Shown here one piece after another: positions 15,950-24,491 of a stretch of DNA of 64,000 bases (position 1 is its first letter; each line of letters opens with the position of its first letter). The DNA is from Nanobdellota archaeon (lineage in GTDB: Archaea; Nanobdellota; Nanobdellia; Tiddalikarchaeales; Tiddalikarchaeaceae), in the NCBI GenBank assembly GCA_016931175.1, contig JAFGFH010000006.1, forward strand, positions 1 through 64,000, given 5' to 3'. The position numbers and the translations under genes were made by a program. The notes beneath the pieces were generated by a model that had not been told where the DNA came from, made no database searches, and worked only from the letters and a program-made list of their open reading frames with translations.

Positions 15950-17895
15950 TCCACTATTGAATCATTGCCTTTCTTTTTAATATCAATAATGTTATCCGCG
16001 ATGTCTTTAAGTATTAACTGGTGAGTTACTATTATTATCTGAGGTATTGAGGATATGTTTTTTAAAGCCTCAGGCAAGGACTTAACATCCTCGTTGTCAA
16101 AACCAGTGGTTGGCTCGTCCAGTATTAACAACTCGCTGGGAACCACGTTGCTCATCTGCGCAGCCAAGTCGCTTAAAGCTAGCCTGTAAGCAAGCGCAAC
16201 GCTCGTCTTCTCACCACCGCTTAAATAAGATACTGGAACCTTTTCACCGCTTGTAGTGTAAGCAGTAGGCTCGTAATCCAACCCAATATCAACACTGTAT
16301 TCTTCCTCCTGGCTTCTTATCTCTTCAAATTTGTGCTGGAACTCGTTTCTGAAATCAGTTAAAAACTTCTGCCTTATAACAGTTCTAATCTCCTTAACGT
16401 AATCCCTTAAATTATTAATGAACTTAATCAAGTACTCGAATCTTGGCTTATTACTGGCTTCTTTTTCATAATTCTTAATAGTCTCGTTTTTAACACTCAA
16501 GTCCTGATTTGATGATTTCAAATCCTTCTCTAATAATACTATAATATCGCTCACACTCTTATGCTTTGAGAATAATTCTTTATCCTTATCAATCAATTGC
16601 TTTAACTTCATCTCTAAATCTTCATAATTTTCTTCAATACTCTTAATGTCATTTAATATAATCTTGTCCGCTTCTTCCTTAAGTCCTGAAATGACTTTAT
16701 TATAATTTTCAATCTTGTTTGAAACCTCTTCGTGTTTTTTTAATAAAATAACTTGTTGTTTTAATTTTTTCAAATCATTTTCAGCCTTAGTTTTTTCTTT
16801 TTCCAGCTCTTCAATTTTTATTCCTATACTTGAAATAATTTTGTTCTTATGAGACTCGTTCATCTCCTGCCTGCAAGTAGGGCACTTAGCGCCTAAAGAA
16901 TTAATGGCTTTTCTCTCATCTTCTAATTCTTTAATTTTGTTCTTATTCACGTTAATAATTGTTTCAAACAAGGTTAATTCATTATTCGCTGCTTCTAAGT
17001 CTTTTAAACCCTCAGGCAATGGTTTTAATCCTTTAATCTCATCTTTTAAACTCTTAACAACTCTTTGATTAGCTTCTAATTGTTTAATTAACTCTTCTTT
17101 TCTGCTTTTCTTATCCTTTTCTTTAACTACTGTTTTCTTAATATCCTCAATACTCGTGTTTATTTTTTCCTTCTCTTTCTGTTTTTCCTTCAAAGCCTTT
17201 GACAATACCTCTTCCTTAATCCTGTTTTCTTTAATACTCTTATCTAATTCTTGTATTCTAACCTTTAATTTGTTAAACTCTTCTCTCTCCTTGTTTACGA
17301 ACTCTTCCACCCTTTCAATCTCTTTAATCTTATTATTGAAATGCGACAATACTCCTTTAAGGTTCTCAAAAGTGTTTTTGTACCTGGAAAGCTGAAGTAT
17401 TTTGTCAATATAATCCTGCCTCTCTTCTTTTCTCATCTCAATTAATGTTCTAATCTCATCCTGTTTCGTGTAACTAGTGACTTGGAACATTTGCGAAGCC
17501 TTAACATTATCAGGTATGCCAAGAATCTCAGTTATTATCTGGTTGATATCATTAGCTCTGGATAAAATGTTTAATTGTTTATTACTCTCTAATACCTTAA
17601 GATTGTCAACGTCAACTGTTGCAGAACCCGTTCCCCTCTTCAATCCTCTAATTATAGTATAATCTTTATTGTTGTGGTTAAAACATAACCTGATAAGCAT
17701 ATGCTTGGCTCCCCTCCTCATTATCTCATTATTACCTAAATTAGCAGAGCCGAAAAGGGCGTAATCAACAGCCATTAAGATGCTGCTCTTACCGCTTCCA
17801 GTTTTACCATTGATTACTGTAATTCCTTTTCTGAAAATAATATCAGTATCCTTGTGAGAGCGCACGTTCTTCATGTAAAGGCTGACGAGTTTCAT
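15940..17895 (-). CDS. rad50: DNA double-strand break repair ATPase Rad50 (compact)
   Basis: 651 residues. Walker A GKTGSGKS at 30-37, ABC signature LSGGEK at 558-563 and Walker B LLILDEPT at 589-596, with D-loop and the switch His in VTHQ. The zinc hook CPTC (C338, C341) sits in the middle, flanked by Lys/Glu-rich coiled coils. Archaeal Rad50 is usually around 850-900 residues, so the arms here are much shorter. It forms the Mre11-Rad50 complex that tethers and processes DNA ends. Its start overlaps mre11 by 4 bp. Confidence 0.93.
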   Translation of the reverse strand: MKLVSLYMKNVRSHKDTDIIFRKGITVINGKTGSGKSSILMAVDYALFGSANLGNNEIMRRGAKHMLIRLCFNHNNKDYTIIRGLKRGTGSATVDVDNLKVLESNKQLNILSRANDINQIITEILGIPDNVKASQMFQVTSYTKQDEIRTLIEMRKEERQDYIDKILQLSRYKNTFENLKGVLSHFNNKIKEIERVEEFVNKEREEFNKLKVRIQELDKSIKENRIKEEVLSKALKEKQKEKEKINTSIEDIKKTVVKEKDKKSRKEELIKQLEANQRVVKSLKDEIKGLKPLPEGLKDLEAANNELTLFETIINVNKNKIKELEDERKAINSLGAKCPTCRQEMNESHKNKIISSIGIKIEELEKEKTKAENDLKKLKQQVILLKKHEEVSNKIENYNKVISGLKEEADKIILNDIKSIEENYEDLEMKLKQLIDKDKELFSKHKSVSDIIVLLEKDLKSSNQDLSVKNETIKNYEKEASNKPRFEYLIKFINNLRDYVKEIRTVIRQKFLTDFRNEFQHKFEEIRSQEEEYSVDIGLDYEPTAYTTSGEKVPVSYLSGGEKTSVALAYRLALSDLAAQMSNVVPSELLILDEPTTGFDNEDVKSLPEALKNISSIPQIIIVTHQLILKDIADNIIDIKKKGNDSIVECL

Positions 17896-19049
17896 AACTT
17901 GTCACCTTCAAGCAGTATTATAACCTCATTTACTAATTCGTCAAGTTTAGAGTTAGAAAAACCGTTGCCTAATTGTTTAATAAGATTCTGAGCAAGAAGC
18001 GATTCTTTATTATTGAAGCCTTTATTGTGAAAGAATTCCTTTTCAATCTCTTCAATACTCTTCTTGGTTATTTCTGTCTGTCTCTCTTCAGGATTCTCTA
18101 ATTTGCCAGTGTAAATCTTGCAGAACAAGTAACCTTTCTCCCTGGCTTTATCATAAACTAATTGTTTGTTAATCTCACTCTTAACACCGCTCTTTAAACG
18201 CCCTTTTAGTATAAAAAAAAGCATAGCCCCTTCTTCATCTTGTATCTTTGAAAAAAGTAATTCAACAACTTCTTCTGCAGACTTGTTATTGCAGTCAACG
18301 TTTATTATAACACTCTTGCGGTTTCTTATATTTACGAATTCGTAATTATTATTTTCAGTATCATAAACTATGAATCCTTTCTTGTCATTCTGCATGTCTC
18401 TTAAATCGCAGCTTTCAGTAGAGCCAGGATATAATATCTTCTTATCTTTTATTTTAGATTCGAAAAAATCATGCCAGTGGCCGCTGACATATAAATCAAA
18501 CCCTTTAGGCAGGCAGCTCTTCTTAACAGTGCCGAATAAAGGATTAATATCTTCAATAAAGTGATGGAAAACAAAGACTTTGAAGAGATTAACAGGCAAT
18601 TCAGGTTTTAAATACTCAAGAACTTCATTAATGTTACTTTTCCTAGCGTATAATCCTGCCACGAATAAGCCCTTAAACTGCTCTCCTTTTAACACAACCT
18701 TGCTCTCTGACTCTTCATAATACTTCTTGTCTGTCACATTAAATACTAAACCTATCCTGTCCAAAACCTTCAAGAAACTGCCTTCAACACTTATGTCATG
18801 GCTGCCTGCTATTACAAAGAAAGGAATATTTTTCTCCTTTAATCTCTTTAACTGCTTTATAGCAGAGAGTATTGTATCAATGCTTGGCGTGCCTATGTCG
18901 AACAAGTCCCCAGTGTGAATAACTGCTTCGCTGTTTTTTAAAGCATAATCTATTACTTGCGTGAAGGCATTCTCAAAATCAGCCTCACGCTCCTTAATCT
19001 TAAAATTCCTTCTTCCAAGGTGAGTGTCACCAAATATTACGATTCTCAT
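17892..19049 (-). CDS. mre11: DNA double-strand break repair nuclease Mre11
   Basis: 385 residues, calcineurin-like phosphoesterase fold. Metal-binding motifs are GDTH (D8, H10), GDLFD (D48), GSHD (S83-H84-D85, where many relatives have GNHD) and SGHWHD. It resects DNA ends with Rad50 and, in archaea, feeds the HerA-NurA machine. The gene is coupled by 4-bp overlaps to herA upstream and rad50 downstream. Confidence 0.92.
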   Translation of the reverse strand: MRIVIFGDTHLGRRNFKIKEREADFENAFTQVIDYALKNSEAVIHTGDLFDIGTPSIDTILSAIKQLKRLKEKNIPFFVIAGSHDISVEGSFLKVLDRIGLVFNVTDKKYYEESESKVVLKGEQFKGLFVAGLYARKSNINEVLEYLKPELPVNLFKVFVFHHFIEDINPLFGTVKKSCLPKGFDLYVSGHWHDFFESKIKDKKILYPGSTESCDLRDMQNDKKGFIVYDTENNNYEFVNIRNRKSVIINVDCNNKSAEEVVELLFSKIQDEEGAMLFFILKGRLKSGVKSEINKQLVYDKAREKGYLFCKIYTGKLENPEERQTEITKKSIEEIEKEFFHNKGFNNKESLLAQNLIKQLGNGFSNSKLDELVNEVIILLEGDKL

Positions 19050-20581
19050 AAGCCTAATACTATCTTCTTCTGTTCAGCAGGTTTTTTGATTAATTCCTCA
19101 AATAAGAATATTTTTACAGGCAAAGGGAAATCAATGAAAGGGCTTGTTATTATCGCCTCTCCTTTGTCAAGCATTTGAATCTCAACACTCTCATCACTTA
19201 TGTTCTGAGCACTGCTCTCAATAACAGCATTCCTGTCGCTTGGGGAAGGAATTCCTAAAAGTATCTTAGTATTCATCTGGCTTAGAATCTCTTTTGGTAT
19301 AAGGCTGGGCATCTGAGTTATAGCACAGATTCCTACCTTGAACTTTCTGCCCTCCCTGGCTATTCTTTCGAAAACGTTAGAGCCGTGGCTTAAAGCCTCA
19401 ACACCCAAGACTCTAGGAGCCTCTTCAAAGACTATTAACAACTCAGGCAGTTTTTCAAAAGATTCAGGATTCAACTGTTTAGTCCTGCGGTAAAAACCGA
19501 ACTGCCTCCTTACGATTGCAGCACTTGCAAGCTTCTCAGCCTCGCTGCCGAGGAGTGAAGTATCTATTATTACAGTCTTTCCTTCAAGTATGGCTTTCTG
19601 AACCTTTTCAAATATGCTTGTTCCTTCCCTCTTTCTTATGCTAAACGCTAAACCGCTTTCACCATCCTGCAATTCCAGTGTGTAACCTATTCTTCGCTTC
19701 AAAGCGAATAGTGTTGCAGGACTAACCTTCCTGCCAAGCTCTTCATGAATATTATTAATAGGCTTCTCTATCAATAAAGTGCGTATCCACCAATTATTGT
19801 AAGTCTTTTCCAACGCGTCCATAGCCTCGCGCTGCGCCTCTGATAATTCAATAACTCCATGAAAATCCGTTGGTTTTAAATCCTCAGCAAATATTTTAAG
19901 CTCGTAACTGCCAATCATCTCCTGCCACCTCGGAGTGAAGTATTCTATTCTTGCCTTATTATGATGGTGGCTTAATCCCTTTATGCCCTTGCCGCCGTAA
20001 TACTCCGCGTGAGGGTCTATTATTAGTGATGCAACTTCATCGGATTCTAATAAGCCGCTTATGAATACTTTTGTGAAGTTGCTCTTTCCTTTACCAGTAG
20101 CAGCAGTAACTAATACGTGGTGGCTTACTAGTTTCGTTGCAGGCAGTTTGATAACAACGTCTTTCAAATAATCCGTACCCAACCTCAAGTAACCTATCTC
20201 AACCTCCCCCTTTTTTTCCAAGAACTTGAAATCCTCCTTGTTTACTTTTTTAACCTCTGCAAAGAAGGAAGGTATTGTTCTTGGAGGTTTGAAACCGTCC
20301 TTGTTTATAGTAAGTATTTTAGCATGAGCTATTTGGTAGAACCTCTCCTTCTCATCAAACAAGTTTATGCCTTCATTATATTCAAGATTCTGCCCTGCCA
20401 TTTCTTCAATGAATTGTTCAGGCACGAGAGAGGATATCATCTTATTAATTACTTTAACGTAGAACTGGCAGTTCTTGTCCTTAATTAATAAAAGGTCTCC
20501 AACGTCAATATCAGATTCGTTCTTTAACCTAATTACTAATTTGTCTCCAACGCTGCCGCCTATTATTCTCCCAACTACCAT
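19046..20581 (-). CDS. herA: DNA double-strand break repair helicase HerA
   Basis: 511 residues: an N-terminal HAS-barrel (MVVGRIIGG onward, residues 1-110), then an FtsK/HerA RecA-like motor with Walker A TAATGKGKSNF (159-169), Walker B LLIVFEEAPR (about 386-395) and the arginine-finger region near the C-terminus. It forms a hexameric translocase that works with NurA in 5'-strand resection. The 4-bp overlap with mre11 marks the classical archaeal resection operon. Confidence 0.93.
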   Translation of the reverse strand: MVVGRIIGGSVGDKLVIRLKNESDIDVGDLLLIKDKNCQFYVKVINKMISSLVPEQFIEEMAGQNLEYNEGINLFDEKERFYQIAHAKILTINKDGFKPPRTIPSFFAEVKKVNKEDFKFLEKKGEVEIGYLRLGTDYLKDVVIKLPATKLVSHHVLVTAATGKGKSNFTKVFISGLLESDEVASLIIDPHAEYYGGKGIKGLSHHHNKARIEYFTPRWQEMIGSYELKIFAEDLKPTDFHGVIELSEAQREAMDALEKTYNNWWIRTLLIEKPINNIHEELGRKVSPATLFALKRRIGYTLELQDGESGLAFSIRKREGTSIFEKVQKAILEGKTVIIDTSLLGSEAEKLASAAIVRRQFGFYRRTKQLNPESFEKLPELLIVFEEAPRVLGVEALSHGSNVFERIAREGRKFKVGICAITQMPSLIPKEILSQMNTKILLGIPSPSDRNAVIESSAQNISDESVEIQMLDKGEAIITSPFIDFPLPVKIFLFEELIKKPAEQKKIVLGL

Positions 20582-20635
20582 GAATAGTAAGAATCAGCGA
20601 TAATTTTTTAATACTTTGGATTAAAGTTCCTGTTC

Positions 20636-21004
20636 TTACTGGATTAAATCGCTGCCAATAATTGTAAATTCGTGAAGTATGGAATCGTATTTTACTTCAA
20701 TATCTTCAGGCATCTCCATGCCGTTTAGGACATTATCTGCAAACAGTCTGCCTCTTTTAAGCGACAAGTCCAATAATGTCTTAACCTCAGGCTCCCTGTA
20801 CAACTTTTCAACACGTATTCTTGAATAATTAACCAATGTTTTCATGTCAGTCTCACCATTATAGAGCCACCTGTTTGCTAATTCCACAATTTTATCTTTA
20901 CTGCGGCTGCTTAAACCATTATAATACTCCTGCTGTTCTAATAATATTTCAGTATCTGTCTTAATAACATCAGCGTCCAAACTCTTATTTTTTCTGAACC
21001 TCAT
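20636..21004 (-). CDS. Unknown 122-residue protein between nurA and herA
   Basis: A soluble, mostly helical protein: basic N-terminus (RFRKNKSLDAD), a central helical part (LSSRSKDKIVELANRWLYNG, then YSRIRVEKLYREPEVKTLLD) and a beta-rich end (DIEVKYDSILHEFTIIGSDL). No known motif. It lies 32 bp after nurA and 54 bp before herA on the same strand, so it is probably part of the resection operon and might bind HerA, NurA or DNA; that is guilt by association. Confidence 0.6.
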   Translation of the reverse strand: MRFRKNKSLDADVIKTDTEILLEQQEYYNGLSSRSKDKIVELANRWLYNGETDMKTLVNYSRIRVEKLYREPEVKTLLDLSLKRGRLFADNVLNGMEMPEDIEVKYDSILHEFTIIGSDLIQ

Positions 21005-21036
21005 AATTGAATCATAAAAATTGTTTTTTATAAACT

Positions 21037-21993
21037 TTAAGTTTTGTACATCCTCTTATCCAATTCTGCGTGAAAGCTTTGACTGTAAGTATCATTTATC
21101 AAATCCGTCTTTTTTAACTCTCTTTCAAAAATGTTCATCTCCTTCCTCTTCTCAAAATTAGTGATTCTAGCAATTTTATCCGCTTTCACTAAAGGGTAAG
21201 GGTAACCAAGGGTTTCTGAATCTCTTGCAAAGAAAGCCAAGACTTCGAAGTTCTTAATAAAATCATTCTCTTTCGCAAACATTTGAACCTTATGGGAGAA
21301 CCTGCTAATCTTGTTAAGCTTTAATATGAAAGTATTAACACCTTCTTCATTTTCATACAATGGGTAATAATACCATGATTTAAGTTTATCACTTAATCCG
21401 TTAATAACTCCTAACAAGCTTCTGCCTTTAGTTGTCCTCATCCTGCTCGTCTTGCAGAAACCGATGACTGTATTATCAGACTCTGAAACATGTCTTATGA
21501 CCTCTTCCTCAACTTTATTATCCGCTTCAAGCGGCGAATCCATCATAATAAACAATTTTTTGCCTTTATTGCACAAATCCCTGCAAGTCTTCCACTCAAG
21601 AATCTTCATAATCTTTGAGGGAACCTCATCTATCTCATAAGCGTTAAAGTCTGGAAGCGTTAAATCAACAACTTTATCATCCTTAGTTACAGTAATCTCG
21701 TAATTGTTCTTATTGATTATTGAGGCGTAATAATTAGAAACAGTTTTATGATTCTTCTTCTCAGAATCGTAGCCCACAACTGCGATTTTAATCTTTGCAA
21801 TAATCCAGGCTCCTCCGTCGCTGATAACCGAGCTTCCTCCGTCAACAGCGTAAACTTGGCAAGCTCTCGCCCCATTTATTGCTGTAAAATTATTTCTTGT
21901 TAAAGGAAGCCCTTTTAATTCCTTGCTTAAAGCAACCTCTGCCTCTTTACTGTTTAATACGTTAAGTATGTGATTAATTATTTTCATAAGCAT
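21037..21993 (-). CDS. nurA: NurA 5'-3' nuclease
   Basis: 318 residues, RNase H-like NurA nuclease that associates with HerA for end resection. The metal-binding motif YAVDGGS has Asp at residue 51. Later family features are VIGFCKTSRMR and the terminal YPYPLVKADKIARI. ATG at 21993 (or 21987) overlaps the last codons of the RNase HII gene. Upstream of herA, mre11 and rad50 on one strand, it completes the standard four-gene resection set. Confidence 0.85.
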   Translation of the reverse strand: MLMKIINHILNVLNSKEAEVALSKELKGLPLTRNNFTAINGARACQVYAVDGGSSVISDGGAWIIAKIKIAVVGYDSEKKNHKTVSNYYASIINKNNYEITVTKDDKVVDLTLPDFNAYEIDEVPSKIMKILEWKTCRDLCNKGKKLFIMMDSPLEADNKVEEEVIRHVSESDNTVIGFCKTSRMRTTKGRSLLGVINGLSDKLKSWYYYPLYENEEGVNTFILKLNKISRFSHKVQMFAKENDFIKNFEVLAFFARDSETLGYPYPLVKADKIARITNFEKRKEMNIFERELKKTDLINDTYSQSFHAELDKRMYKT

Positions 21994-22649
21994 TCAAACA
22001 AATTCTTCTGCTCTTTTTCATTCTTTGCCTTCTTATAAGTCTCCCAACTGTGTCTGATAAAAGGGGTTAGCTTATCAAACCCTTTGCTGAAATATTGAGC
22101 AATTAATTCCTTAGTAGCAGGATCATTAGGGTAACCGGAGCCTATTTTCAAACCAAGAACCTCGCTTAACTCTTTAATATGAGCATCTCTTGTAACCTTG
22201 GCAATAATACTCGCCGCGCTAACCAGAGGATACTTGTAATCCGCCTTATGCTCTGCAATAATCTCAACACTCTTATTGTTTAACTCTTTTATTAACTCGT
22301 GCTTGAATTTTTCAGGAACAGGGTGAGGGCAGTCTATTATAACCTTATCCGGGTTTAACTTGTTTATTATCTGAGCCATTTTAAGGCATTCCAACTGGTT
22401 AAGGTTGCAGCCAACCCTGTTTCTAGTATCTATCTCCATAGCTGAAATCCTGATTGTTTCATAAGATTTAATTACTTCTTTAATTTTCCCGCTTAACTCT
22501 TCTCTCTTCTCCTTGCTTAACAATTTACTGTCCTTAACACCTAATTCTTCAAGCCGTTTATCATTTTCTTCAATTAAGCAGCCTGTTATAACCAAGTCTC
22601 CTATTAAAGGACCCTTGCCTGCTTCGTCAATGCCGCAAACTAGTGCCAT
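21984..22649 (-). CDS. rnhB: Ribonuclease HII
   Basis: 221 residues. The catalytic motif GIDEAGKGP gives Asp8 and Glu9; the further acidic residues lie in VIIDCPHPV and EHKADYKYPLVSAASIIAK. It removes RNA from RNA:DNA hybrids and single ribonucleotides. The gene begins inside the last codons of the truncated dph2 frame (10-bp overlap) and its end overlaps nurA, so it heads or shares the repair operon. Confidence 0.93.
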   Translation of the reverse strand: MALVCGIDEAGKGPLIGDLVITGCLIEENDKRLEELGVKDSKLLSKEKREELSGKIKEVIKSYETIRISAMEIDTRNRVGCNLNQLECLKMAQIINKLNPDKVIIDCPHPVPEKFKHELIKELNNKSVEIIAEHKADYKYPLVSAASIIAKVTRDAHIKELSEVLGLKIGSGYPNDPATKELIAQYFSKGFDKLTPFIRHSWETYKKAKNEKEQKNLFECL

Positions 22650-22885
22650 CTCTCATGCCCCAAGTGAATTATTAAATCAATACCTGAAGTTTCAGTAAAT
22701 AAGGGGATATCACAGGCTCCGAAACAACTACCTGCCCAGAAAAACAGGTTATAATCCCCTTTCAAACCTTCACATATGACTTCATAATCTTGTTTTAAAC
22801 CGTCAGGAAGCTGTACGAGAACGTTCTTAGCTTTTGACTTCTTAATCTTCTGCTTTAAACCTTTATAATCTATCTCGTATTCCAT
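22640..22885 (-). CDS. Dph2-like protein, first domain only (truncated)
   Basis: 81 residues matching the N-terminal domain of archaeal Dph2, the radical SAM-type enzyme that starts diphthamide synthesis on EF2. Visible are VLVQLPDGLK, the cluster-ligand cysteine region GSCFGACDIP, and IDLIIHLGH, after which the frame stops. Normal Dph2 has three related domains and about 320-340 residues, each with one cluster cysteine. The following DNA encodes RNase HII in another frame, so the missing domains are absent here, not frameshifted. It could be a remnant, or a split subunit whose partner lies elsewhere. Confidence 0.7.
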   Translation of the reverse strand: MEYEIDYKGLKQKIKKSKAKNVLVQLPDGLKQDYEVICEGLKGDYNLFFWAGSCFGACDIPLFTETSGIDLIIHLGHERWH

Positions 22886-22920
22886 AACTATTAAAATACG
22901 TTATTGCTATTTTAAACTTT

Positions 22921-23841
22921 ATGAACATACCCGTTGTTAATAAATACGAATTCTATTTCAAAACTGCTTACGCAGCCTCTCAGAAAGTAAACCTACCAAA
23001 GACGATTCCCAGGGAACTCAGGCAGAACATAAAAGACAAGGAGAGCGCTAAAATCTTCTACTCATCACTTTATAACCAGTTAACTGCTGTAATAACTCAC
23101 TTTCCAAAGATTGAAGCCTTGTCAAAGTTTTACACAGAACTGGTTGACACGGTTGTATCAATAGACGATTACAAGAAAAGCCTTGGAGCATTAAACTGGG
23201 CAAGGTTCATGATTAAAAAATTATACTACCAGTTTCTGAAGAAGAAATTAAGCCTGAAGGATTATTACGGCAGAGCTAATTCAGTTCTTAAACAAGTAAG
23301 CAAAGAATTCTCTTTTCTTGAAACAGCCCGCAAAAAGTTCGGCAAGTTCCCAAGCGTAAAGAACTACCCCACAGTATTACTGACAGGTTTCCCTAACGTT
23401 GGCAAGACGAGTTTACTGGCAAAGCTCACAGAGAGCAGGCCGGAGATTAACAGCTACCCTTTCACAACCAAGAACATAAACGTTGGAATCATGAAAATAG
23501 GCAATTACAAAATACAAGTCATTGACACACCAGGACTCCTAGAAAGGCCTCTTGAGAAGCGCAACGTTATTGAAATGAAGGCGATAATAGCTTTGAAATA
23601 CTTGGCAGACTTGATACTATTCATCTTCGACACCAGCGGGGCATCAGGCTTCACAGTCAAACAGCAGGAGGGATTATACAATGATATTGTTTCAGTCTTT
23701 TCTAAATCTAAGATATTCACAGTTACTAACAAGTCAGAATTGGACAAGAGTAAAAAAACAGATTTTCACATCTCATGCAAGACAGGAGAAGGAATTAGCG
23801 AACTAAAAGAGTTCATAAGAAAGAAACTGCTTAAATCGTAG
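22921..23841 (+). CDS. NOG1-like GTPase
   Basis: 306 residues: a helical NOG1 N-terminal domain (~1-150), then a G domain with P-loop GFPNVGKTS (156-164), G2/switch YPFTTKN, G3 DTPG and G5 SCKTGEG. G4 reads NKSE where NKxD is usual, followed by LD, a conservative change. NOG1 family GTPases act in large ribosomal subunit assembly in archaea and eukaryotes. The protein ends after the G domain, so it lacks the C-terminal extension of eukaryotic Nog1. It is divergent from the dph2 fragment; ends overlap the next gene by 11 bp. Confidence 0.85.
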   Translation: MNIPVVNKYEFYFKTAYAASQKVNLPKTIPRELRQNIKDKESAKIFYSSLYNQLTAVITHFPKIEALSKFYTELVDTVVSIDDYKKSLGALNWARFMIKKLYYQFLKKKLSLKDYYGRANSVLKQVSKEFSFLETARKKFGKFPSVKNYPTVLLTGFPNVGKTSLLAKLTESRPEINSYPFTTKNINVGIMKIGNYKIQVIDTPGLLERPLEKRNVIEMKAIIALKYLADLILFIFDTSGASGFTVKQQEGLYNDIVSVFSKSKIFTVTNKSELDKSKKTDFHISCKTGEGISELKEFIRKKLLKS

Positions 23842-24457
23842 GCTTTATAGGATCAGATGAAGCAACAATTGTGAAACCTGCATTTTCAAGCCTTTCCTCT
23901 GCATCATCAAGCAAATCTTTAAAGTTCTCATAAAAACCAGAGTGCATGTAATACTTCAAAGCAGTCTCTAAAAGTTTTGACTTATACTCCTCAAAAGATA
24001 CTTTCCTAGCTTTAAGACCTTTGTTATTAAGATTCCACCTTCTCTTGTAAACGTCCTGTTTTTTAAGATTCATAACGTGTTCTGTAATTGATTCAATCCT
24101 TGCCTTTAAAGCAGCGTTTGCAGAACCGTAATGCAAAACTAACTCGTCGCAGACATTGTCCAGCGTTAAATCATCATACTCTTTCAACTTGTTTTTCAAA
24201 TCTTTCCAAACAGGTTTGAAGACCTTCTTATACAATTTATTATCCTTAAAATCATTGTTTAATATTGTGTAAACGCTTGAAGGCAGCTTCTCCAGCCACT
24301 CTTTTTTTATCTTATTAGTTCCCGCAGGTTTCTGGAAAGAATCATCCATTTCATCGCTAATATCACTATAAAGCTGGCTCACAGCAGCATTGTTTTGAGT
24401 AGTATATGTCTGCATTATGCTTTTCAGCTTTTTTGCCAGTCTGCCATCGGTTATCAT
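23831..24457 (-). CDS. Unknown helical protein
   Basis: 208 residues, predominantly helical and basic, no signal peptide, membrane segment or known motif. A segment rich in Lys/Arg and aromatic residues (QDVYKRRWNLNNKGLKARKV) precedes a C-terminal helical part ending in KPTI. It lies 34 bp downstream of the DHH exonuclease gene on the same strand and may be read from the same transcript. Function unknown. Confidence 0.55.
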   Translation of the reverse strand: MITDGRLAKKLKSIMQTYTTQNNAAVSQLYSDISDEMDDSFQKPAGTNKIKKEWLEKLPSSVYTILNNDFKDNKLYKKVFKPVWKDLKNKLKEYDDLTLDNVCDELVLHYGSANAALKARIESITEHVMNLKKQDVYKRRWNLNNKGLKARKVSFEEYKSKLLETALKYYMHSGFYENFKDLLDDAEERLENAGFTIVASSDPIKPTI

Positions 24458-24491
24458 AGAACTTTAAACTAAATAATTTAATTTAAAAATC

